In this document: piece by piece, positions 8,431 through 14,696 of the stretch | Numbering within the stretch: the first letter of the stretch is position 1 | How the letters are laid out: each line of letters starts with the position of its first letter | Assembly: GCA_964343305.1 (NCBI GenBank) | Contig: CAYFJO010000092.1 | Location: 1-30,211 of the forward strand | DNA from: CAYFJO01 sp964343305 | GTDB taxonomy: Bacteria > Planctomycetota > Planctomycetia > Pirellulales > Pirellulaceae | DNA: 30,211 nt | Direction: 5' to 3' | Notes under the pieces: model-generated | Database searches by the model: none | The model's input: the letters and a program-made list of their open reading frames with translations, nothing else | What the model was told of the DNA's origin: nothing | Position numbers and translations under genes: made by a program

Positions 8431-9255
8431 TCAGCGCCACGCCGCGGCGTCTTCTCCGTCCAGTCTTAACGTCAGGCACTTTGCGCTGCCGCCTGCTTTG
8501 ACGAACTCGCTCAGTGGCGTGGCGACCGTTGTGAAGCCTTCCGCGCGAAGCTGTTCGACGAGCCACTCACATCCAGTGTTCGTAACAACCGCATCGCCCA
8601 CAACGACCGCGTTGCAACCAAATGCACGCGCATCTTCTTCTTCGACTTCGATCAGGTTTGGAACCAAGTCCGATAGCACGCGCCGGCCATAGTCATCGAA
8701 CGCCGCGGGGTAGTAAATCGCCGCGTCCGGTGCGAGCGGACAAAAACACGTGTCCAGATGGTAGAAATACGTGTCGACCAGCTCCAGCGGAATCACGCGA
8801 CATCCGACCATCTCGCCAACTTGTTGGTGGCTTCGAGCGTCGCTGCGAATTCGATAGCCGGAAAACAGCGTGTCGCCACAAAACAACGCATCTCCCGCGC
8901 CTTCGAAATTCATTTCATCTGGCAACGTGCGAACATCGAATTCGTGCCGTGACAGCCAGGCTTCGTTGTGCGTCTCTTCGCCCTGCCGCTGCGCATGGCG
9001 AAACCGTGCAAGGATGGCTTGATGTTGATAAATCATCGCTGCGTTCGCGGTGAAAACGAGATCGGGCAATCCTTTGACAGGATCCAGCAGCGAAATGCGG
9101 ACACCTAACTCCGCCAGAATCCGGTTCAAGTCGTTCCATTGCTGGACTGCCACGGTGTGGTTGACTTTCCTCTCCACATTCATCCAAGGATTGATTTCGT
9201 ACTCGACACCATAGTAGTCGGGCGGGCACATCAAGATGTGAGGTTGCTTGTTCAT
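8431..9255 (-). CDS. argZ: Arginine dihydrolase-type guanidino hydrolase (ArgZ/AgrE N-domain family)
   Basis: Seen: 274 residues with amidinotransferase-superfamily signatures: PDLVFTANAA (Asn71), FEGAGD (Glu118), YHLDTCFCPL (His166, Asp168) and a C-terminal GGSAKC with the nucleophile Cys260. Family knowledge: in cyanobacterial ArgZ/AgrE, the Asn in the FTANA motif, together with the catalytic His and Cys, marks enzymes that convert arginine to ornithine, CO2 and two NH3. Arginine deiminases and dimethylarginine dimethylaminohydrolases are the related alternatives. Context: the ATG overlaps the stop of the upstream TIGR00300-type gene by ATGA (9252-9255), so translation is probably coupled; in cyanobacteria both activities sit on one polypeptide. 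Inference: the pair catabolises arginine to proline. The enzyme class is fairly sure; dihydrolase rather than DDAH activity rests on Asn71 and the partner. Confidence 0.85.
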   Translation of the reverse strand: MNKQPHILMCPPDYYGVEYEINPWMNVERKVNHTVAVQQWNDLNRILAELGVRISLLDPVKGLPDLVFTANAAMIYQHQAILARFRHAQRQGEETHNEAWLSRHEFDVRTLPDEMNFEGAGDALFCGDTLFSGYRIRSDARSHQQVGEMVGCRVIPLELVDTYFYHLDTCFCPLAPDAAIYYPAAFDDYGRRVLSDLVPNLIEVEEEDARAFGCNAVVVGDAVVTNTGCEWLVEQLRAEGFTTVATPLSEFVKAGGSAKCLTLRLDGEDAAAWR

Positions 9256-10502
9256 CCTTGCGTTTGGCTTTCTAACGCGTCAATTTCTTCGACCAGGGCG
9301 CGCATGAAGGGCTCGACGTCGGTGACCAACCCAACCGTTTGAAAGGAACCGCGGTCGCTTAGCTTAATAACCGTCGAAGGATTGATGTCGACGCAGACGA
9401 CTCTCACCCACGCGGGTAGGAGATTCCCGACGGCGATGGAATGCAAGGTGGTCGCGATCATCAGGCAGAAGGTGACGTTGCGCGACAGCACGCGCATGCG
9501 GTGTTGAGCCTCCAGCGCGTCGGTGACCACTTCGGGCAGCGGTCCGTCGTCGCGAATGCTGCCGGCAAGCAGGACATCCACGTCGTGCTTTGTGCATTCA
9601 TACATGATTCCGGACGTCAGCACATGGTCGTGGACTGCCTGCTCGATTCCGCCGCATCGTCGAATTCGGTTGATGGCCCGCAAGTGATGTTCGTGACCGG
9701 CTTCAACGATATCGCCACAATCAAGCCGCACGCCGAGACTGGTGCCAAACAACGAATGTTCGATGTCGTGCGTGGCCAGCGCATTGCCGGCAAACAAGAC
9801 GTTCACGTAACCGTCGCGGATCAAGCGGCATAGATGTTCGACGCTCGCCGAGTGAACAATCGCGGGACCGCCGACGACGAGTGTCTTGCCACCTTCCTCC
9901 CGCGCTCGAAACAACTCCGCGGCAACCTGGCGGATGGCCACGCCCTTTGGCTTTTCCGTCGACACCGAACTGTTCATAAACTCGAACGACTGTCGGTTCG
10001 TGGCGCGCTGGTGAGGAAAAACGCGCACGCCAACATGTCCGATAACGAATTGCTGGTCCTTCGTCGCTTCGCACATCGGCACACAGCGGACCGATCGTTC
10101 ATCGAAATCCACAGCGATCGCGCAATCCATCTCTTGGTCGTCTACCTCGACCCACGCGTCTTGAAGGCGGACTTCGGTGCGTTGATTGGTTGTACTGTAA
10201 AACCCTTCGGGAAAGGCACCGTCGATTTCGCTTTTGACCATCCGGCAATCGCGATCGACGATTGGAACGGCCCCGTGATCGGCGATCGTTTGCAAGATCT
10301 CATCCAGTCGTTCGCTGGTTGGGGCTTCGACTTCGACGCGTGCAAAACTCGGATCGTCGCGAGCCTGGCCGATCGAAATCTCTTGGATTTGAAACGCACC
10401 ACCGGCGGCAGTGATGCAATCCAGGATCTTTGGCAAGATGAGGCTGTCAATGATATGGCCGCTGATCTCGACTGCTTCGGTGTGTTTTCCATTGTTGTTC
10501 AT
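9252..10502 (-). CDS. TIGR00300 / LOR-SDH family protein, probable ornithine cyclodeaminase
   Basis: Seen: 416 residues from ATG 10502 with AGGA 8 nt upstream. The N-terminal half has the family's opening (ISGHIIDSLILPKILDCI, then GQARDDPSFARVEVEA). The C-terminal half is a nucleotide-binding region with LVVGGPAIVHSAS, VLFAGNALATHDIEHSLFGT, GHEHHLRAINRIRR and VVCVDINPSTVIKL. Family knowledge: this LOR/SDH-type domain forms the C-terminal half of cyanobacterial AgrE/ArgZ and occurs alone in archaea, where it is linked to NAD-dependent ornithine cyclodeaminase activity giving proline. It is unrelated in sequence to the classical mu-crystallin-type enzyme. Context: first gene of a two-gene overlapping operon with the arginine dihydrolase-type gene, which would supply ornithine. 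Annotation as 'saccharopine dehydrogenase-related' is the usual alternative label. Confidence 0.87.
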   Translation of the reverse strand: MNNNGKHTEAVEISGHIIDSLILPKILDCITAAGGAFQIQEISIGQARDDPSFARVEVEAPTSERLDEILQTIADHGAVPIVDRDCRMVKSEIDGAFPEGFYSTTNQRTEVRLQDAWVEVDDQEMDCAIAVDFDERSVRCVPMCEATKDQQFVIGHVGVRVFPHQRATNRQSFEFMNSSVSTEKPKGVAIRQVAAELFRAREEGGKTLVVGGPAIVHSASVEHLCRLIRDGYVNVLFAGNALATHDIEHSLFGTSLGVRLDCGDIVEAGHEHHLRAINRIRRCGGIEQAVHDHVLTSGIMYECTKHDVDVLLAGSIRDDGPLPEVVTDALEAQHRMRVLSRNVTFCLMIATTLHSIAVGNLLPAWVRVVCVDINPSTVIKLSDRGSFQTVGLVTDVEPFMRALVEEIDALESQTQG

Positions 10503-10646
10503 ATCGAATTCCTGACGTGGCCTGAAATGATGGAGACGGCGGACGGAGTTCAGGTGAATTTTACGAGCTGGGGATCAAAAACATCAAATCGATCCGCGGC
10601 GTTGCGAGGCACGCGCGAGGCATTCACGTAAGTCCAATACTCGGGA

Positions 10647-10721
10647 AGTGTCCTATATTCCATGCAAGACATCCGAAGTTCTCCGAAACTTCGGAAGTCT
10701 GAATCGGCAACCTAGGACACT
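10647..10721. repeat. 75-bp imperfect palindrome (MITE- or REP-like)
   Basis: The outer 9-bp arms AGTGTCCTA and TAGGACACT are perfect. The sequence between folds on itself: an inner perfect 9-bp stem TCCGAAGTT / AACTTCGGA around a 6-nt loop, with AGAC/GTCT continuing the pairing outward. The whole region can fold into one long hairpin. It lies in the 326-bp gap (10503-10828) between the divergent cyclodeaminase and acidic-protein genes, so it is not an obvious terminator of either. No protein is encoded and no clear target duplication was found. Confidence 0.8.
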
Positions 10722-10739
10722 ACCAATGCTCGAACGGAC

Positions 10740-10768
10740 TTCTCAGAGTTCGACCGGAGCGTTATATT
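10740..10768 (+). promoter_or_regulatory. Candidate promoter for the acidic/RG protein gene
   Basis: TTCTCA (10740-10745) and TATATT (10763-10768) are separated by 17 bp, about 60 bp upstream of the ATG at 10829 and just right of the 75-bp palindrome. The -10 is good and the -35 moderate. Consensus-based prediction only. Confidence 0.3.
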
Positions 10769-10828
10769 GGGAAATTCTCAGAAAACCACTCGGCACCAGG
10801 CGAATTGCCGCCCCAAAAAAGAGCTGAC

Positions 10829-11731
10829 ATGAGCGATCCAGAAAACCAAGACCATTGGAAATCCCTTGCCGACACCGTTGGAGCGGACGTTCCCGAAGAA
10901 GAACCGCAAGCCGAGACACCGCAAGAAGAGCCCGAATCCACGAGTGTGGCGCCGGTCACTTCGACTCCGCCGGAACGTGCGAAACCCAAACCGAAAGAGG
11001 AGCCGCCAGCTCGTAAGAATCATTGGGGTTTGCTTCACGGTGAAATTGGGCTGGAGGCGTCTGACGACTTGTTCGACAAAGAGGAAGAGAAACCAGCGGC
11101 AGACGAGGTTGCGTCGCAGGAAGCTGCCACGACCGTCGAAGAGGCTGCCAGTGAATCGGCCGCCGAAGAAATCGTCAATGAAGGGGCGGCTGAAGAGGTT
11201 GTGGCCGAAGTTGGAATCGCCGACATTTGGTCTGAGGAAGCAGAATCCGATTTCGGTGATCAGCCGGAAGGATCCGATGATGAACCGATTGCAACAGAAG
11301 ACGCGGCCGCAGCGGAAGACGAAATCGAAGCGGAAGCAGAATCAGACGAGAGTGAAGACAGCGAGGATGAAGAGGGACGTGCTCGTCGCCGTCGTCGCCG
11401 TGGGCGCGGACGTGGCCGTGGTCGTCGACCGCGCGATGAAGACGCAGATGCTGGCAAAGATGCGGAAGCAGATGCCGCGGACGATGGGACAGAAGAAGCT
11501 GGCGATGTCGAAGAAGATGAAAACAAAGAGAAGGGAAGCGACGAAGGCAAAAGTCGAAGGTCGAAACGGAAGTCGGACGATAGCGGGTCCGGTTCGGAAA
11601 AACGAAAGAATCGCAAGATTCCGACCTGGTCCGAAGCGATCGGTGTCGTTGTTGATTCCAACATTGAGCTGCACGCGAAGGCCGAAACAAGCAGCCGACG
11701 GGGACGTGGGCGAGGACGCGGCGGCAAGTAG
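10829..11731 (+). CDS. Highly acidic protein with Arg/Gly-rich tracts, unknown function
   Basis: Seen: 300 residues from ATG 10829 (MSDPENQDHW); a TTG at 10805 would add eight residues. Roughly residues 1-175 are rich in Glu, Asp and Ala and low in hydrophobics, apart from a short conserved-looking stretch NHWGLLHGEIGLEAS. A dense basic tract (residues ~180-205, R6 then GRGRGRGRR) follows, then a second Asp/Glu/Lys-rich part. The C-terminus holds the only fold-like segment, IPTWSEAIGVVVDSNIELH, before a final RRGRGRGRGGK tail. No signal peptide or membrane segment. Inference: mostly disordered and cytoplasmic; RG tracts often bind RNA or DNA, so a nucleic-acid-associated role is plausible. 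I recognise the layout as recurrent in planctomycete hypothetical proteins but know no function. A MITE-like repeat begins 16 bp past the stop. Confidence 0.85.
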   Translation: MSDPENQDHWKSLADTVGADVPEEEPQAETPQEEPESTSVAPVTSTPPERAKPKPKEEPPARKNHWGLLHGEIGLEASDDLFDKEEEKPAADEVASQEAATTVEEAASESAAEEIVNEGAAEEVVAEVGIADIWSEEAESDFGDQPEGSDDEPIATEDAAAAEDEIEAEAESDESEDSEDEEGRARRRRRRGRGRGRGRRPRDEDADAGKDAEADAADDGTEEAGDVEEDENKEKGSDEGKSRRSKRKSDDSGSGSEKRKNRKIPTWSEAIGVVVDSNIELHAKAETSSRRGRGRGRGGK

Positions 11732-11747
11732 CCTATCGTCAAATACT

Positions 11748-12057
11748 TAGTGCTTTGTCAACTTTCAATTTTGGGATCGTGTGCCACTGGCTCTGCCAGT
11801 GCGAATCCTGATGGTGTTAGCCCGGATTATTCATGAACCGCCGTCCAAACGGCGTAATGTTCTCTGTGAAAAGGAGTTGCGTCTATCTTGCCTAAAACAC
11901 CGCGCAAATTCGAATCCACACCAACCCGACGCGCAAGCGAGGGGCGACATCCAAGACCCCTCGCTTGCGCGTCGGGTTAGTGAATAATCCGCGTTAGTAA
12001 TTGCGAAGCACTGGCAGAGCCAGTGGCACCCCAACTTTCTGTCTTGACAAAGCGCCA
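11748..12057. repeat. MITE-like element, copy 1 (split by a nested insertion)
   Basis: The left part (11748-11820) and right part (11998-12057) together match the element at 22313-22447. The left 73 bp differs from that copy at one position; the right part differs at a few. Terminal inverted repeats begin TAGTGCTTTGTCAA on the left and are degraded on the right (TTGACAAAGCGCCA). Internally GTGCCACTGGCTCTGCCAGTG pairs with its reverse complement in the right half, so the intact element is one long imperfect palindrome of about 135 bp. It has no coding capacity, so any movement would need a transposase from elsewhere. Located in the 466-bp gap 11732-12197, starting 16 bp after a stop codon. Confidence 0.9.
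11821..11992. mobile_element. 172-bp non-autonomous element nested in the MITE-like repeat
   Basis: Comparison with the uninterrupted copy at 22313-22447 shows 172 extra bp here, flanked by a 5-bp direct duplication GTTAG (11816-11820 and 11993-11997). The insert has terminal inverted repeats CGGATTATTCA / TGAATAATCCG. Inside is a perfect 22-bp inverted repeat (11923-11944 with 11957-11978, 12-nt loop) and a small hairpin CGCCGT-CCAA-ACGGCG near 11840. There is no ORF of note. Target duplication plus inverted repeats is direct evidence of transposition by a DDE-type enzyme supplied in trans; the enzyme family is not identifiable from this window. Confidence 0.88.
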
Positions 12058-12091
12058 GGTCCAACTGCTAGCGGTCATGCGTGAGCTTCGC

Positions 12092-12120
12092 TTGACCTGA
12101 TTTGAGGCGCTCTCTATACT
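12092..12120 (+). promoter_or_regulatory. Strong sigma-70-type promoter of the duplicated PPIase-like gene
   Basis: TTGACC (12092-12097), a 17-bp spacer, then TATACT (12115-12120): five of six consensus positions in both boxes at optimal spacing. It lies 78 bp upstream of the ATG at 12198 and clear of the repeats to its left, so it should drive the gene independently of the upstream one. Confidence 0.65.
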
Positions 12121-12197
12121 CCCGCCCTTCCATTCAGCGGCAGCCGCTCGTGCTGCGCAGCGCCCCCTACATCGCAACGGTTTACGGAGAAACCGAA

Positions 12198-14177
12198 ATG
12201 CCTCGCAAGGAACACCGTCGTAAAAAATCAATCTCTCAAAACTCCAGCTCGCGCAAGCTCACCATCACATTGGTGTTGGTCGTTGTCGTCGCAGGTGGCT
12301 TATTCTTTGCGTCCCGCTACTTAGGACGTCCAGAAACTGCGTCCGCACAACAACGTCCGCCGGTCGCCGGCACACCGGGCAAGGGCGGCGCGTTGCCATC
12401 ACGTCCAATCACTGCGCAAAACAATCCATCGTCGAAGATCTCGACCATGGCGGTTGTCAATAGTCAGCCGATTACGCGGCAGCAACTGGCTCAGGAATGC
12501 TTGCGTCGATATGGCACGGATGTTTTGGAAACCATGGTCAACAAGCAGTTGATCATCGGGGCGTGCCAGCAACGCGGCATCACCATTAGCCAGCAAGACA
12601 TCGAACAGGAAGTGGATCGCATCGCGGCCAAGTGGGGACTGTCGATCGATCGCTGGTATCAACTGCTGTCGAAAGAACGAAATATCACTCCCAAACAATA
12701 CACGACCGACATTGTGTGGCCGACGCTGGCACTGCGAAAGCTTGCCGCCCCCGACATTCAGGTATCGCCCAAGGCAGTGGAAGAGATGTTGATGTCGGAT
12801 CTGGGGCCCAAAGTGCAAGTGCGTTTGATTGCGTTGGCGAATCAAGCGGATGCGGAGATGGTCCGCGCCAAGGCGGTGGCCGAGCCAGATTCGTTTCCGA
12901 AACTGGCCCAAGATCATTCCGTGGACAAAAACTCCGCGAGCACCGGCGGCTTGATTCTGCCGATCCGCCGGTTTGTCGGTAATCTGACCGTGGAAGAGGT
13001 GGCGTTTCGTTTGCAAGAAGGGCAGATTTCAGAAGTCTTTCACGCGGCGAATCAGTACTTGATTCTGAAATGTGAAAAGCGCATGGAAGGTCCCAAAATC
13101 AGTCCCGCTCAGGAACAAGCGGCGCGTGAGCGAATCGTTGAACATCTGCGTGAAAAGAAACTGCGCGAGATCGCGGATGGCCTGTTCAAAACACTCCAGC
13201 AGCAATCCAAGATCACCAAGGTGATCAACGACAAGAAGATGGAACAACAGTATCCTGGCGTCGCGGCCATCATCAACGGTCGTCAGATCACGGTTCGTCA
13301 ATTGGCCGAAGAATGCATTGTTCGCCACGGGCATGAAGTGTTGGACGGCGAAATCAACCGTAAGATCCTTGAGCAGGCCATGCAACAAGAACAGTTGAGC
13401 GTGGTAAAGGCGGATCTTGATCGGGAAGTGGCGCGGGCGGCCGTGTCGTATGGATTCGAAAACGAAAACGGCCAAGCGAACATCAATGGTTGGCTGGAGC
13501 ATGTGACGCAAGAAGAAGGAGCCACGGTCGAACTTTATGTTCGAGACGCCGTTTGGCCGACCGTCGCACTGAAAAAACTGATTGGCAACACGGTCGCGGT
13601 GACAGAAGAAGATCTCCAACGTGGGTACGATTCCAACTACGGACCTCGCGCGGAAGTGTTGGTCATTTTGATGACGAATCATCGGCAGGCGAACCAAATC
13701 TGGACAATGGCCAAGAACAATCCCACCGAGAAATTCTTCGGAGATCTTGCGAACCAATACTCGGTCGAACCCATCTCACGTGCCAATTTCGGCCGCGTGC
13801 CGCCCATCCAACGCTACGGTGGACGACCGACGATGGAAGACGTGGCGTTCAAATTGAAACCGGGTGATATTTCGGGTCTCGTCAACGTCGAGAACAAATG
13901 GATTATCATGTACTGTCTCGGTTTCACCAAACCGATCGTCACCGACCGCACCGCTGTGCGCGACGAGTTGACGAAGGACATCCACGAAAAGAAACTGCGT
14001 CTGGCGATGGCCAAGGAATACGACCGGTTGCGCGAGTCCGCTCAAATCGACAACTTCTTGGCCGGCACATCGCAATCCGGCAACCGAGCGAACATCGCGA
14101 CTGCTCCGAACGCTCCCTCCAATTCGCGCGTGCCGTTTCAACGCAACGGGAATTCGGCGAATCCACTGCGAAAATAA
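12198..14177 (+). CDS. Membrane-anchored SurA/parvulin-like protein with an internal duplication
   Basis: Seen: 659 residues from ATG 12198, with GGAG 8 nt upstream; the frame extends 32 codons upstream without a better start. Residues 1-19 are basic (MPRKEHRRKKS); 20-42 form one transmembrane anchor (LTITLVLVVVVAGGLFFAS). Two homologous units follow: ~83-345 (VNSQPITRQQLAQECLRRYG ... DIVWPTLALRKL) and ~355-640 (INGRQITVRQLAEECIVRHG ... DAVWPTVALKKL). Each has a SurA-N-like helical half and a parvulin-like half (VQVRLIALANQADAEMV / AEVLVILMTNHRQANQI, then EEVAFRLQEGQIS / EDVAFKLKPGDIS). Family knowledge: SurA/PpiD proteins are periplasmic chaperones, some without isomerase activity. Inference: an exported chaperone with two tandem modules. 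Monocistronic by its strong promoter and terminator. Confidence 0.88.
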   Translation: MPRKEHRRKKSISQNSSSRKLTITLVLVVVVAGGLFFASRYLGRPETASAQQRPPVAGTPGKGGALPSRPITAQNNPSSKISTMAVVNSQPITRQQLAQECLRRYGTDVLETMVNKQLIIGACQQRGITISQQDIEQEVDRIAAKWGLSIDRWYQLLSKERNITPKQYTTDIVWPTLALRKLAAPDIQVSPKAVEEMLMSDLGPKVQVRLIALANQADAEMVRAKAVAEPDSFPKLAQDHSVDKNSASTGGLILPIRRFVGNLTVEEVAFRLQEGQISEVFHAANQYLILKCEKRMEGPKISPAQEQAARERIVEHLREKKLREIADGLFKTLQQQSKITKVINDKKMEQQYPGVAAIINGRQITVRQLAEECIVRHGHEVLDGEINRKILEQAMQQEQLSVVKADLDREVARAAVSYGFENENGQANINGWLEHVTQEEGATVELYVRDAVWPTVALKKLIGNTVAVTEEDLQRGYDSNYGPRAEVLVILMTNHRQANQIWTMAKNNPTEKFFGDLANQYSVEPISRANFGRVPPIQRYGGRPTMEDVAFKLKPGDISGLVNVENKWIIMYCLGFTKPIVTDRTAVRDELTKDIHEKKLRLAMAKEYDRLRESAQIDNFLAGTSQSGNRANIATAPNAPSNSRVPFQRNGNSANPLRK

Positions 14178-14205
14178 TTGCGGCCAGAATCTTCATTCAG
14201 CCACT

Positions 14206-14245
14206 CAGCCCGCCAGTTTGAAGCCGGTGGGCTGCTTCTTTTTTT
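14206..14245 (+). terminator. Rho-independent terminator of the PPIase-like gene
   Basis: CAGCCCGCC (14206-14214) pairs with GGTGGGCTG (14226-14234) with one G-U-type mismatch and an 11-nt loop. It is followed by CTTCTTTTTTT (14235-14245). Starts 28 bp after the stop codon at 14177. Confidence 0.85.
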
Positions 14246-14249
14246 GCGC

Positions 14250-14333
14250 GACGGGCGGGCCATTCCCACGGGACAGATTCTTTACGTCGACGGTGGTTAC
14301 ACAGCGGGTTGGGCTTGGCCGATTGATCAGTAG
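14250..14333 (+). pseudogene. C-terminal relic of a short-chain dehydrogenase/reductase gene
   Basis: Seen: 27 codons ending in TAG (14331-14333) that read PTGQILYVDGGYTAGW near their end. Family knowledge: TGQ-x-hydrophobic-x-VDGGY/F is the conserved C-terminal strand of SDR family (3-oxoacyl-ACP reductase-type) proteins. Nothing of the Rossmann core, TGxxxGxG motif or YxxxK site lies upstream; that space holds a terminator hairpin. The last codons overlap the terminal inverted repeat of the 361-bp palindromic element (14329-14689). Inference: remnant of a deleted gene, possibly lost during rearrangement at the element. The short match leaves some risk of coincidence, but the motif is very characteristic. 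Confidence 0.65.
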
Positions 14334-14689
14334 GACGGATTGCCAATCCGTAGTTTATACATAAGTTTTCGCCCTGAAAGGGCCTGCAACAAATCAGCCC
14401 AGGGCAGAGCGAAGCGGCTTCAGCCGCGAAGCGCCGCCCTGGGTTTGCGAACCACCACGAACATTAGCCCTGAAAGGGCGAAACAGGACATAATAGGTGA
14501 TCCAACGCGGGAATTTGTTTCGCCCTTTCAGGGCTACCCTTATTGATTGGATCGCAACCTAGGGCGGCGCTGCGCTCTGCCCTGGGCTGATATATTGGTG
14601 CCCACTTCGGGGCGAAAGACTTATGCATGAACAACAGATTGCCAATCCGTCCGTGCAGCAACGTGGACGGATTGGCAATCCGTCCTACT
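14329..14689. repeat. 361-bp palindromic element with 23-bp terminal inverted repeats
   Basis: Perfect 23-bp terminal inverted repeats at 14329-14351 and 14667-14689. Inside, the arms keep pairing in blocks: CAGCCCAGGGCAGAGCG (~14396) with CGCTCTGCCCTGGGCTG (~14572); the GCGCCGCCCTGGG region with its partner near 14560; and a perfect 21-bp pair 14465-14485 / 14516-14536 around the centre (AGCCCTGAAAGGGCG core). The right end also holds a separate 16-bp hairpin (14636-14651 / 14665-14680). No ORF of note. It fills the 519-bp gap 14178-14696 between two convergent genes and ends 7 bp before the stop of the ABC permease. No target duplication found. It looks like a non-autonomous element or large structured repeat. 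Confidence 0.88.
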
Positions 14690-14696
14690 GGAGACG

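Noticed and set aside
8431..9255. Naming the guanidino hydrolase as dimethylarginine dimethylaminohydrolase
   Set aside because: Possible by superfamily, but Asn71 in FTANA and the overlapping TIGR00300-type gene favour the ArgZ/AgrE type. Kept as the alternative rather than the call.
10598..10615. Shared 18-mer GGCGTTGCGnGGCACGCG here and at 26306-26323 as a possible regulatory motif
   Set aside because: One pair of 18-mers with a single mismatch is about what chance predicts in a 30-kb window of this composition.
10866..11750. A 294-codon Arg/Lys-rich frame overlapping the acidic protein in another frame
   Set aside because: GAA/GAG/GAC-rich codons read in the next frame give Lys/Arg-rich nonsense. 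The acidic frame has the better start and a conserved-looking C-terminal motif.
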